From Ancrocorticia sp047501485 (GTDB lineage: Bacteria > Actinomycetota > Actinomycetes > Actinomycetales > Actinomycetaceae), in contig JAZDRN010000001.1 of the NCBI GenBank assembly GCA_047501485.1, forward strand, positions 434,001-498,000: DNA of 64,000 bases, read 5' to 3'. Positions within the stretch are counted from its first letter, which is position 1. Each line of letters starts with the position of its first letter. Made by a program: the position numbers and the translations under genes. Shown here piece by piece: positions 49,189 to 57,767 of this stretch. The notes beneath the pieces are model-generated. The model saw only the letters and a list, made by a program, of their open reading frames with translations, was not told the origin of the DNA and made no database searches.

Positions 49189-49950
49189 ATGGCCGTAGTC
49201 GTTGCGTACAAGTACGCGGCAAACCCCCAGGACGCCACCGTCGGCGCAGATGGCGTCGTGGACTGGTCCCGCACGAAGGCAACCGTGAGCGAGTACGATC
49301 CTGTCGCTATTCAGGTCGGTCGCAACGTGGCAGACGCCGCCGGGGTCGAAGTGGTCGGAATCAGCATCGGCGGCTCCTCAGTCGCCTCCTCGATGGCGAA
49401 GAAGAGCGCCATGGCCAAGGGGCTGGACCGGGGGATCGTGGTGGCCGACGACGCCGTCGCCGACTGGAACACCACCAAGGCGGCCTCCGCGCTCGCCGCG
49501 CTCGTGGAACGAGTCGAGGACGCGGACCTGCTGATCACGGGAGACGCCTCGATCGACGACGGCTCCCGCATGACCTCCGCGCTGATCGCGGGATTCCTCG
49601 GCTGGCCCTGCTTCCAAGAGGTCATGGACGTGGAGAAGACCGATGAGGGCTACGCCATCACCCAGATGATCGACGGCGGAACCCGTAAGATCGAGGTTTC
49701 CGGGCCCGTGGTGGTCGCCACCGCCCCCGACGCCGTCGTCCCCAAGTCCCCCTCCATGAAGGACATCCTCGCCGCGGGCAAGAAGCCGGTCGAGACCCTG
49801 ACCATGGATGAACTCGATCCCGTGAACGTCTCCGTGTCCGTGGCCGGGCAGGCCAAGCCCGAGACGACCGTGCGCAAGAAACAGGTCTTCACCGGACCCG
49901 ATGCGGTCGGACAGCTGGTGGCGGCGCTGCGCGCCGACGGTGTGCTCTGA
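49189..49950 (+). CDS. fixA: Electron transfer flavoprotein beta subunit (FixA)
   Basis: A 253-aa ETF beta subunit, which binds AMP or the second FAD in bifurcating ETFs. The start AVVVAYKYAANPQDATV, the SEYDPVAIQVG segment (about 34-44), GLDRGIVVADD (about 78-88) and the loop ITGDASIDDGSRMTSALIAGFLGWP (about 121-145) match FixA/EtfB. It begins a tight fixABCX operon: 24 nt to fixB. Confidence 0.92.
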   Translation: MAVVVAYKYAANPQDATVGADGVVDWSRTKATVSEYDPVAIQVGRNVADAAGVEVVGISIGGSSVASSMAKKSAMAKGLDRGIVVADDAVADWNTTKAASALAALVERVEDADLLITGDASIDDGSRMTSALIAGFLGWPCFQEVMDVEKTDEGYAITQMIDGGTRKIEVSGPVVVATAPDAVVPKSPSMKDILAAGKKPVETLTMDELDPVNVSVSVAGQAKPETTVRKKQVFTGPDAVGQLVAALRADGVL

Positions 49951-49974
49951 GTACTGAGGAAGAGGGAAGAACAA

Positions 49975-50844
49975 ATGGCAAACTCGTGGATTATCGCAGC
50001 CGACGATCAGGTTGCCTCTCTCGTGGAAAGCGCTCGCGAACTCGGTGGAACGGTTACCGCCGTCGCGCTCGCGGATGTGGCCGTCGGCGGAGTCGATCGT
50101 GTGATTCAGGTGGCTCAGGCGGAAGGCGTCCCGGATGAGGCGTTGGCGCCCGCGGTGGCCGAAGCCGTCGACGCGCAGGACGGGGACGTCATCTTCGCTC
50201 CGGACACGGCGACCGGACGTTCGCTCGCCGGAGCGGTGGCCGCCAAGCTGCTCATCCCCGTGCTCACCGACGTCACGAGCATTTCCGACGGCCGTGCGGA
50301 GGTCTCGCGTTTTGGCGGACTCTCGCTGGAGACCGTCACCTTCGACTCTCCCGTCGTCGTGATCGCCGACGGCGGCGGCACAGCTTCCGGCGATCACGTG
50401 ACAGCCGAGTCCCTGGTCGGCGGCGCCCACGCGGCCGAGGTGACCGAGGTGAACGCACAGGACATCGTGTCGGTCGACCTCGCCGCAGCCAAGCGCATCG
50501 TCGCGGCGGGACGCGGTTTCAAGACCATCGAGGATCTCGCGCTCGCCAGCGATCTCGCCACCGCTCTCGGTGCTGAGGTGGCCTGCTCCCGTCCCCTTTC
50601 CGAGGGCACCGGCTGGATGCCCCGCGACCGCTATCTCGGAGTCTCGGGCAAGGTCGTGGCTCCCGAGCTCTATGTGGCCGTGGGTATTTCCGGACAGATC
50701 CACCACACCGCCGGCGTGAACCGCTCCGGGGCGATCGTGGCCATCAACGAGGACGAGGACGCGACCATCTTCGAGCACGCGGATTACGGCATCGTGGGCG
50801 ATCTCTACACCGTGTTGCCGGAGCTGACGGAGAACCTGAAGTAG
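49975..50844 (+). CDS. fixB: Electron transfer flavoprotein alpha subunit (FixB)
   Basis: A 289-aa ETF alpha subunit. The C-terminal FAD domain is complete: AGRGFKTIEDLALASDLATALGAEVACSRPL (about 178-208), GVSGKVVAPELYVAVGISGQIHHTAGV (about 222-248) and AINEDEDATIFEHADYGIVGDLYTVLPEL (about 257-285), which include the FAD pyrophosphate and adenine contacts. AGAGGGAAG lies before the ATG. Works with FixA, C and X at the membrane. Confidence 0.94.
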   Translation: MANSWIIAADDQVASLVESARELGGTVTAVALADVAVGGVDRVIQVAQAEGVPDEALAPAVAEAVDAQDGDVIFAPDTATGRSLAGAVAAKLLIPVLTDVTSISDGRAEVSRFGGLSLETVTFDSPVVVIADGGGTASGDHVTAESLVGGAHAAEVTEVNAQDIVSVDLAAAKRIVAAGRGFKTIEDLALASDLATALGAEVACSRPLSEGTGWMPRDRYLGVSGKVVAPELYVAVGISGQIHHTAGVNRSGAIVAINEDEDATIFEHADYGIVGDLYTVLPELTENLK

Positions 50845-50849
50845 CGCGC

Positions 50850-52157
50850 ATGTCTGAACCATCGAGAACGGAGTACGACTTCGACGCCATCGTCATCGGC
50901 GGCGGGGTGGCCGGGGCAGTGTGCGCCTATCTCCTGGCCCAGCAGGGCCGCGAGGTACTGCTCGTCGAACGCGGCGCCGAACCTGGATCGAAGAACCTCT
51001 CCGGCGGCGTGTTCTACTGCCGCATCATGGAGGAGATCTTTCCGAACTTCCTGGAGGAAGCACCCATCGAGAGGCGCGTCACCCGCAACTGCCTGAGCTT
51101 CCTGAACCCCACCTCCTTCGTGAACGTCGACTACTGGGACGGCCGCCTTGCGGATCCCGTCAACGCCGTGACCGTCCTGCGTGCCAAGCTCGACCTCTGG
51201 TTGGCCGAGCAGTGCGAGGAGGCCGGCGTCACTGTCATGCCCGGCGTCAAAGTCGACGGGCTCGTGCGCGACGGCGAGCAGTTCGTCGGCATCCGTGCGG
51301 GTGAGGACGAGCTGACGGCGAAGGTCGTCGTCGCCGCCGATGGTGTCAACTCCTTCATCTCGCAGTACGCCGGCGTGCGCCCGAAAGAGCCGATGCACAA
51401 CCTCGCGGTGGGCGTGAAATCGGTTATCAAACTCTCCGAGGAGAAGATCCGAGACAGGTTCCGCCTGGTGGGGGACGAGGGCGCGGCCTATGCCGTCGTC
51501 GGCGACTGCACCCAGGGCGTGGCAGGTGGCGGATTCATGTACTCGAATAGGGACTCCGTCTCCATCGGGATCGTGGTGGGTCTGGATGACCTCGCCGCAA
51601 AGGGCAAATCCTCCTCCGAACTGCACGACCATTTCCTCTCCCACCCGGCTATCGCCCCATTCATCGAAGGCGGGGAGCTTCTTGAGTACGGCTGTCACAT
51701 GGTTGCCGAGGGCGGGAAGAAGATGCAGCACGATCTGGTGCGCCCAGGGTTGCTTGTGATCGGCGATGCCGCAGGCTTCACCCTCAATTCGGGATTCACC
51801 CTTCGAGGCATGGATCTTGCCGCCGGCTCCGCGCGCGCCGCCGCCACCGCGGCGGACGCGGCGATCGAGGCCGGGGATCTGTCACAGGAATCCCTCCAGC
51901 GATACGTGACCGAGTACGAGACGTCCTTCGTGGGCCAGGACATGGACACCTATGCCAAGGCTCCCGACTTCCTAGCGAACGAGGAGATGTATGGGGCCAT
52001 CGGCGAGTTGGCAGCCGATGTCCTCTACGGCGTCTACAACCTGGATCTGACGCCGCGCAAATCTCTGGTGAAGACGGCGTGGGGAGCGTTCAAGGTTTCG
52101 GGACTCAAGCTCCGCAGGCTCGCCTCCCTCGGTATTCAAGCAGTGAGGTCGATGTAG
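50850..52157 (+). CDS. fixC: FixC-like flavoprotein oxidoreductase
   Basis: A 435-aa FAD protein of the ETF-quinone oxidoreductase/FixC family. The dinucleotide fold IVIGGGVAGAVCAYLLAQQG is at about 14-33, KNLSGGVFYCRIMEEIFPNF at about 49-68, the second FAD motif LVIGDAAGFTLNSGFTLRGMDLA at about 304-326. It receives electrons from FixAB and passes them, with FixX, to quinone. Only 5 nt separate it from fixB and 1 nt from fixX. Confidence 0.94.
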   Translation: MSEPSRTEYDFDAIVIGGGVAGAVCAYLLAQQGREVLLVERGAEPGSKNLSGGVFYCRIMEEIFPNFLEEAPIERRVTRNCLSFLNPTSFVNVDYWDGRLADPVNAVTVLRAKLDLWLAEQCEEAGVTVMPGVKVDGLVRDGEQFVGIRAGEDELTAKVVVAADGVNSFISQYAGVRPKEPMHNLAVGVKSVIKLSEEKIRDRFRLVGDEGAAYAVVGDCTQGVAGGGFMYSNRDSVSIGIVVGLDDLAAKGKSSSELHDHFLSHPAIAPFIEGGELLEYGCHMVAEGGKKMQHDLVRPGLLVIGDAAGFTLNSGFTLRGMDLAAGSARAAATAADAAIEAGDLSQESLQRYVTEYETSFVGQDMDTYAKAPDFLANEEMYGAIGELAADVLYGVYNLDLTPRKSLVKTAWGAFKVSGLKLRRLASLGIQAVRSM

Positions 52158-52158
52158 C

Positions 52159-52455
52159 ATGAATGATTTCGCATTCGGGAGCGTGCCGGAACGGCTCGCC
52201 AAAGACCTGTTCGAGACGGACGAGGGCAAACCCCATATCGAGGTGAATCAGGCCATCGCGAAAGCCACCGGCACCGGCAAACTCTTGGTGAGGGTGTGCC
52301 CGGCGCATGTGTATACGGAGGAAGCGGACGGCTCGATCTCCGTTGAGTATGCGGCGTGCCTGGAGTGCGGCACCTGCCTGGCTGTAGCTGCACCGGGTGC
52401 TCTGACGTGGCACTATCCGGAGGGATCGATGGGCGTGATGTTCCGCGAGGGATAG
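52159..52455 (+). CDS. fixX: FixX-like ferredoxin
   Basis: A 98-aa ferredoxin-like protein. Four cysteines, C47 (CPAH), C67, C70 and C73 (CLECGTC), can hold a single [4Fe-4S] cluster, as in FixX and the ferredoxin domain of ETF-QO. The stretch PHIEVNQAI and the end ALTWHYPEGSMGVMFREG are family features. It closes fixABCX. Confidence 0.93.
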   Translation: MNDFAFGSVPERLAKDLFETDEGKPHIEVNQAIAKATGTGKLLVRVCPAHVYTEEADGSISVEYAACLECGTCLAVAAPGALTWHYPEGSMGVMFREG

Positions 52456-52575
52456 GTCTTGCCCGTGCTCGACGCCGTCGTTCCCCTTTTCTGTGAGGGC
52501 GCTCACGGTAGACTTCTCCCAACGACTGTTCAGCGGGCTCCATAGGCGGGCCGCACCAAGCGGGAGGAGTTTCTC

Positions 52576-53583
52576 ATGGCAGCACAACCAGCGGCGGGAT
52601 TCGGGGTACGCCAGCCCGTTCCGCTGACTCCTGAAATCATCGATCGCGCTCGCGGCACTCTGTTGGCCTCGGCGTGCGGCGACGCCCTCGGCGTTCCCTA
52701 CGAATTCGCGAAGCCGCCGCAGAACCCGGAGATGATCGGTGGCGGCCTGGGACCATACGAGCCGGGGGAGTGGTCCGACGACACCCAGATGGCCGCCTGC
52801 ATCGCCCAGGCAGTGGCCGCGGGAGCCTCGCCACTGAAGGAGAGTACGATCGACGCCATCGCCGAGAACTTCCTGCGCTGGCTGCGCGAAGGAGCCTCCG
52901 ATGTCGGCACCCAGACGCGGTGGGTGCTCAATATGGGAGAGGAAGCCGGGCAGGGAGGCCCGGGGCGCCGTCTCAAGGACGCCGCACGTACCTTCTCAGA
53001 GGGGACGGATCGAGCAGCCGGAAACGGCGCGCTCATGCGCACGGCCCCGGTGGGTCTCACTTTCCTCGATTCGCAGACGGCGACAGCCCAGGCGGCAGTC
53101 TCCATTGCTCAGCTGACCCACTACGATCCCCTCGTCGACGAGTCGGTCATCCTGTGGTCGGAGGCGATCCGGAACGCCGTGTTGATCGGAGAGACAGCGA
53201 TCCGCCCCGGTCTGGATCTGCTGCGATCGGAATCGCGTGACTATTGGGTGAGGGTGATCGACGCCGCCGAGGCCGGCGATATCAATCCGCATCAGAATGG
53301 CTTCACCGTGGGTGCCCTCCAGTGTTCATGGAACGCGGTGTACTCGGTGCGGCACCTCGCCGGCGAGGAGGCCGTGGCGCGGGGCATCAAGAATGCAGTT
53401 CGCCTCGGCGCTGACACCGATACCATCGCCGCCATCGCGGGAGGGCTGTTGGGCGCCGCTTACGGCGCGGAAGCCGTTCCTCACGCATGGAAGGAGAAGG
53501 TGCACGGGTGGCCTGGGTTCACCGGCGAACAGTACGCGGACTTGGGAAGGCAGATCGTCGAGGCATCCAACCGCGAGATCTAG
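52576..53583 (+). CDS. ADP-ribosylglycohydrolase family protein
   Basis: A 335-aa enzyme of the DraG/ARH family, which removes ADP-ribose from arginine, serine or nucleic-acid targets. The binuclear magnesium ligands are in GTLLASACGDALG (about 27-39), WSDDTQMA (66-73) and LGADTDTIAAIAGGLLGA (about 277-294); GNGALMRTAPVG (about 152-163) is the ribose loop. GGGAGGAG precedes the ATG. TAGACT near 52514 may be its -10. It follows fixX by 120 nt; DraG controls nitrogenase in other bacteria but no nitrogenase is here. Confidence 0.88.
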   Translation: MAAQPAAGFGVRQPVPLTPEIIDRARGTLLASACGDALGVPYEFAKPPQNPEMIGGGLGPYEPGEWSDDTQMAACIAQAVAAGASPLKESTIDAIAENFLRWLREGASDVGTQTRWVLNMGEEAGQGGPGRRLKDAARTFSEGTDRAAGNGALMRTAPVGLTFLDSQTATAQAAVSIAQLTHYDPLVDESVILWSEAIRNAVLIGETAIRPGLDLLRSESRDYWVRVIDAAEAGDINPHQNGFTVGALQCSWNAVYSVRHLAGEEAVARGIKNAVRLGADTDTIAAIAGGLLGAAYGAEAVPHAWKEKVHGWPGFTGEQYADLGRQIVEASNREI

Positions 53584-53643
53584 GGGTTTGGCTCCCCAGG
53601 GCCGAATGCTCGCTACGCAACCGCGAGCGTCCGGCCCTGTTCG

Positions 53644-55194
53644 TCAGTGCTGGGACCCCGAGACATCGGTGCCCTTGGGGGTCACGAAGAACACGATGGC
53701 CGACACTGCGAGCATGATGACCCCTCCGATCAATCCCGTCGTCTGCAGAGAGTGGGTGAATGACACGCTGGCCTCCTGGGCCAATGCGGGCATCCCCAAC
53801 TCGTTCGCGATGGCGATGGCCGATCCGATGGACTCCTCGGCAGCCGCTGCCGTGGACGTGTCGAGCTGGGTGAGGAGATGCCCCGCCTCGAATTCGGCAC
53901 GGAACAGCAGGGCCGCCACTGAACCGAGAATCGCGATGCCCAGTACGGAACCGATCTCATAGGCGGATTCCTCCAAGGCGGCGGCATTTCCAGCCTTGGA
54001 CTCGGGGGTGCCGAACATGATCATGGCCGAACCCAGAGCGAGCGATCCGGTACCGAACCCCACGAGGGTCAGCGCGGCGAGCACGACCGGTACACTCAGG
54101 GTCCCGGGCTGAAGACCAATGATGATGAGACCGATTCCGGCGATGCCGACGCCACCGGCCAGGACGGCGCGCGAGGAGATGCGTCGTGCCAGCGGGGGAG
54201 CGCACAGGGAGGCGATGGCCCCTGCCAGCGCCACCGGCAGCATCTTGATTCCGGCCTCGATAGGCGAGTTGTTGTTGACGAGCTGGAGCCATTGCCCGAG
54301 CAGCAACATCCCTGCGCCCATTGCGAACGTCGTCCCCATGGCGGCGAGGATCCCCGCGGTGAAGGGCCGCGAACGGAAAAGCGTCAGGTCGAGCAACGGC
54401 TCGTCACTGCGCAGTGACCAGAGTACGAACCAAGTCAATAGCACCAGAGCGACTGCGAAGACGACCAGCGCCTGAGGGACAAGGAAACTTGACTCCTTGC
54501 CGAACTGTTTGATCGACCAGACGAACGCGGTCATGCCCGCCAAGGACAGTAGGGCGGCGAAGAGATCGAGGCGTGCTGTCGTGGCCACCCGGGACTCCGG
54601 GAGCAGGAAGCTGCCACCGACGAGAGCCAGTACCATGAGCGGGACATTGACGAGGAAAGCTGAGTGCCAGGAGAAGTGCTCCAGGAGGAAGCCTCCCACG
54701 AGTGGGCCAACTGCCGCGCCGAGGCCCGAGACCGCCGCCCAGATGGCCAGCGCGGTGGCGCGCTCGCGAACATCGGTGAAGATGACGCGAATGAGGGAGA
54801 GCGTCGTGGGCATGATCATGGCTCCGCCAATGCCCAGGAGGGCGCGCAGTCCGATGACAGCGGCGGCGGACTCGGCGAAGAACACGAGGAGCGATGCGCC
54901 CCCGAATATGGTGTATCCGAGCAGGAGCATTCGCTTACGGCCCCAGCGGTCGGCGATAGCGGCGAAGGGAACCAGAAGGCCCGCCAACACCAACGAGTAG
55001 ATGTCCACGATCCACAGCAGTTGGTCCGAGGAGGGCCGCAGCGAAGCGGACATCTCGGGAATGGCGATGTTCAGGATAGTCATGTCCATCGTGATGACCA
55101 GTAGGCTCGCCGTCAGGACGGCCAGGCTTGCCCAACGACGGCGCGGGCTCAACTGCTGCGACGACGTCACCGTAGGACGATTCGTTGTCTGCAT
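53644..55194 (-). CDS. MFS drug transporter, DHA2 (14-helix) type
   Basis: A 516-aa proton antiporter with 14 predicted helices. Motif A FAAIADRWGRKRMLLLG (about 71-87), the D-x-T motif MDMTILNIAIPEM (about 31-43) and motif C WAAVSGLGAAVGPLVGGFLL (about 147-166) define DHA2 efflux pumps of the EmrB/QacA class. The ATG at 55194 is 2 nt after the TetR stop, so the two genes form one operon under the TetR operator. Substrates are probably cationic drugs or dyes. Confidence 0.9.
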   Translation of the reverse strand: MQTTNRPTVTSSQQLSPRRRWASLAVLTASLLVITMDMTILNIAIPEMSASLRPSSDQLLWIVDIYSLVLAGLLVPFAAIADRWGRKRMLLLGYTIFGGASLLVFFAESAAAVIGLRALLGIGGAMIMPTTLSLIRVIFTDVRERATALAIWAAVSGLGAAVGPLVGGFLLEHFSWHSAFLVNVPLMVLALVGGSFLLPESRVATTARLDLFAALLSLAGMTAFVWSIKQFGKESSFLVPQALVVFAVALVLLTWFVLWSLRSDEPLLDLTLFRSRPFTAGILAAMGTTFAMGAGMLLLGQWLQLVNNNSPIEAGIKMLPVALAGAIASLCAPPLARRISSRAVLAGGVGIAGIGLIIIGLQPGTLSVPVVLAALTLVGFGTGSLALGSAMIMFGTPESKAGNAAALEESAYEIGSVLGIAILGSVAALLFRAEFEAGHLLTQLDTSTAAAAEESIGSAIAIANELGMPALAQEASVSFTHSLQTTGLIGGVIMLAVSAIVFFVTPKGTDVSGSQH

Positions 55195-55196
55195 GC

Positions 55197-55787
55197 TCAC
55201 TTGGATCCTCCAACACATGGCATTGTGGCCAGAACGCGAATTGTGTTCGCTACTTCTTGCTCGTTGATTGGATTGCGGTGCAATCCGGCGTGAATGGTGA
55301 GGCCATCGAGATAGATGGCGATCGCGGTGGCTCGCTCTTCCCCGATGTGGACGGACAGGAGCTCCACCAGCCTGTCGAACCAATGCCGGGCCACCTCCCT
55401 CAGGTCGGGGTAGATCGTCCCCGCATTCAGCAGGGCGATCTCCGCTTTGACCTGCCGGGGATCGTTGAGAAACTCGGCCATGTTCGCAGCCGATTGCTCC
55501 GGTGCCTCGTCGAGGTTCTCAAAGAGAGCGACCAGGGTGCTGAGCTCGTCGTCGATCTCCGCGGCGATGTGATTGAGTGCCAGCTCGCGCAGCTCGTCGA
55601 GCGACGAGAAGTACTGCGTGGTCGAACCGAGTGAGACTCCGGCGCGTTTGGCGACGGAGCGATGGGTCAGACCCGCGGGTCCGTTTTCCACGATGATCTC
55701 GCTAGCAGCCCAGATGATGGCACTTTTGCGAGCCTCGGGGTCGCGGCGCCCTTTCGCGGGGGTGGTGTGAGCGGATGAAGCGGCCAC
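55197..55787 (-). CDS. TetR-family repressor
   Basis: A 196-aa regulator starting at a GTG. The helix-turn-helix (about 20-65) contains GLTHRSVAKRAGVSLGSTTQYFSSLDEL; the rest is the ligand-binding helical domain. It precedes and very likely represses the MFS gene, with which it is cotranscribed, by binding the 40-bp inverted repeat upstream. Confidence 0.9.
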   Translation of the reverse strand: MAASSAHTTPAKGRRDPEARKSAIIWAASEIIVENGPAGLTHRSVAKRAGVSLGSTTQYFSSLDELRELALNHIAAEIDDELSTLVALFENLDEAPEQSAANMAEFLNDPRQVKAEIALLNAGTIYPDLREVARHWFDRLVELLSVHIGEERATAIAIYLDGLTIHAGLHRNPINEQEVANTIRVLATMPCVGGSK

Positions 55788-55798
55788 CGGTCAGCTCC

Positions 55799-55838
55799 TG
55801 TACGAATGTACAACAAATATTACTTGTACATTTGTACA
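55799..55838 (-). promoter_or_regulatory. TetR operator
   Basis: TGTACGAATGTACAA (55799-55813) and TTGTACATTTGTACA (55824-55838) are 15-bp inverted arms with one mismatch, spaced by 10 AT-rich bases. Each arm is itself close to palindromic around TGTACA, so two dimers could bind. It lies 11 nt before the tetR start. Confidence 0.85.
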
Positions 55839-55993
55839 GGAATGTGGCGACGGGGTCAAACGGTTGGGTGAAAGTCACATGTGCGGCACTGGCGAAGGTG
55901 TGCGGGCTGGCTAATAGGTGCGGATAGGTGACTGTGTTGGTGATGGCCCGCGGGCTGCTCCGTGTCGAATCTTGGACAAGACGCTTATTTAGT

Positions 55994-56023
55994 TTGATAA
56001 TCGTTATCACTAAACGTTAGTCT
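55994..56023 (+). promoter_or_regulatory. Zur-like operator over the aztD promoter
   Basis: TGATAATCGTTATCA (55995-56009) has perfect TGATAA/TTATCA half-sites of the Fur/Zur type, flanked by TTTAG and CTAAA. TTGATA (55994-55999) and TAGTCT (56018-56023), spaced 18 nt, form the promoter, so the operator covers the -35. Confidence 0.7.
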
Positions 56024-56121
56024 GTGTCTGTACGAATCTGACTGTTCGGTTGTCGGGCCACCCGATCCAACGTGGCCTCGAACGATCCCCGAACAGGAAA
56101 TAGAAAGGCCCCAGGCTTCTT

Positions 56122-57435
56122 ATGAACCGGAGTATCCGCCCCATTAGGTGTTTCGCGGCGCTAGGTACAGCCGCCCTGCTGACACTTAGCGCATGTGGCA
56201 ACCAAGCCGACAACTCGTCGGCCGACGCATCGGCGAGCGTCACGGACCACGATCACGACCATGACCACGATTCCGAGGGAGGGAACACGGGGACGGAGGC
56301 GGCCGCGCAGACTCCTCGTATCGCCATCACCTATGACGGCGGAGTGGCCGTGCTGGATGCGCACTCGCTGGAAACCGAGGGCGAGCTTGAGCTCGCCGGT
56401 TTCAACCGCCTGTCCGATGCGGGCGACGGGCGCCATGTAGCGGTCTCCACGACAGGTGGGTGGGCGCTCCTGGATGCGGGAACCTGGAGCCAGGCTCATG
56501 GCGATCATTCGCATTACTACACGGCGGATCCAAGCCTTTCCGATGTGATCGTCGAAGCCGAAGAACCAGGACACGTCGTGGTTCACGACGGATTGGTCGC
56601 CCTGTTCGATGACGGATCCGGAAAGACTACCGTCGTGGAGGCCAGTGGCTGGGAGGAGGCGGCCGAACACGGGCATGTGCATCCGGTGCGCGAATACACG
56701 GCGGCTGAGCCCCATCACGGTGTCGCGGTCGCGAACTCCGAGGATGAGCTTCTCGTTACCCGTGGTAATGATGAGGAACGCACCGGTGCCATGATTCTGG
56801 ACAAGGACGATAACGAGATCGTCGCAAATGACGAGTGCCCGGGCGTACATGGAGAGACCGCCTTCGAGAACTCCAGCGATGAAGCCAGCATCGTGCTCGG
56901 ATGCGAGGATGGCGCCCTCGTGTTCCACGGGGACCATGCGCACAAGCTCGCGGCTCCGGATGAGTTCGGGCGTATCGGCAATGCGTTCTCATCCGATGGC
57001 AGCGATGTGGTGCTCGGCGATTACAAGACCGATCCCGATGCGGGGCTGGGCCTCGAACAGATTGCCCTCATCGACACGGCTGCGGACACCATCACTCCCG
57101 TCGATCCCTTTGCGGACTCCGATGCCGTGTACACGTGGCGCGGGCTCGGCCGCGGAGGCGAGGGAGAGATCCTCGTCCTTGGGACCGATGGCTCACTGCG
57201 AGTCCTGGACCCGGCCACCGGTGAGGAACAGCGTTCTATCAAGGTAATCGACGAGTGGGAGGTTCCCGAGGAATGGCAGACCGCCCATCCAGCCCTGATC
57301 GAGCTCGCGGGTATGGCCTACGTGACCGATCCCGCCAACAAGACCATCCACGCCGTTGACTACAACGGGGGAGAGGTCTGGAAGTCGGTCGAGGTCGGCG
57401 TAGAGATGAATGAGGTCGTCGGTGTGACCGGCTGA
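56122..57435 (+). CDS. aztD: AztD-like zinc metallochaperone lipoprotein
   Basis: A 437-aa lipoprotein with lipobox LSAC (C25) and a His/Asp run DHDHDHDHD (42-50) suited to Zn(II). The rest reads as a beta-propeller with repeated strands (GGVAVLDAHSLETEGEL, GGWALLDAGTW, DGLVALFDDGSG, DGALVFHGDHAH, DGSLRVLDPATG), and more metal-type residues occur in HGDHSHYY (about 130-137) and HGHVHP. This matches AztD, which hands zinc to the AztABC importer. The Zur-like box upstream supports zinc control. The aztABC genes are not in this window. Confidence 0.78.
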   Translation: MNRSIRPIRCFAALGTAALLTLSACGNQADNSSADASASVTDHDHDHDHDSEGGNTGTEAAAQTPRIAITYDGGVAVLDAHSLETEGELELAGFNRLSDAGDGRHVAVSTTGGWALLDAGTWSQAHGDHSHYYTADPSLSDVIVEAEEPGHVVVHDGLVALFDDGSGKTTVVEASGWEEAAEHGHVHPVREYTAAEPHHGVAVANSEDELLVTRGNDEERTGAMILDKDDNEIVANDECPGVHGETAFENSSDEASIVLGCEDGALVFHGDHAHKLAAPDEFGRIGNAFSSDGSDVVLGDYKTDPDAGLGLEQIALIDTAADTITPVDPFADSDAVYTWRGLGRGGEGEILVLGTDGSLRVLDPATGEEQRSIKVIDEWEVPEEWQTAHPALIELAGMAYVTDPANKTIHAVDYNGGEVWKSVEVGVEMNEVVGVTG

Positions 57436-57470
57436 GAGCCAGTTGACCGAGAGCCAGTTGACCGAGAGTC
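57434..57470. repeat. 15-bp tandem repeat at the aztD stop
   Basis: GAGAGCCAGTTGACC at 57434-57448 and 57449-57463, then a partial GAGAGTC to 57470. The aztD stop codon overlaps the first copy, as in the guaB repeat. Confidence 0.85.
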
Positions 57471-57767
57471 GGCGAAGGCGTGGCCGGTCGGCGGCGCATT
57501 GTGCATAAAGTTCCGGAAATTGGTCGAAATGCCCGGTTTAGGGGTCCCTCGTGCCGAATAGGGAAAGTTATGTCCCCTCGCCGCCGTGGCCCGCGCCGGT
57601 GCGGAACCGATCAACCGGAGACAATTTACAAAGAAACCGGCTTGACCTCGAGCCGAGGTATGCGGCCCTCCGGTGTGGGGTGAGGGCCGCACGCATACGT
57701 ACAGCAGGGTTCGGGATGGGCGCCTATCCCGAACCCTGCTGTTTCATCCCGGCGAGTCTCCGGTCGA
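57436..57767. other. aztD to ABC-class ATPase convergent region
   Basis: 332 nt without a convincing gene. It contains the tandem repeat at the aztD stop, a plain stretch (57471-57660), and two successive hairpins that end both transcripts. Confidence 0.55.
57661..57742. terminator. Double terminator between aztD and the ABC-class ATPase
   Basis: Hairpin 1: TGCGGCCCTC (57661-57670) with GAGGGCCGCA (57682-57691). Hairpin 2: ACAGCAGGGTTCGGGAT (57701-57717) with its perfect complement (57726-57742), loop 8 nt, followed by TTTCATCC. Both lie between converging genes. Confidence 0.85.

Larger units (their letters stand above)
55788..56121. other. Divergent region between tetR and aztD
   Basis: No gene is seen. 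The left part holds the TetR operator (55799-55838); the right part holds a Zur-like box and the aztD promoter (55994-56023), then a leader of about 90 nt. Confidence 0.6.
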
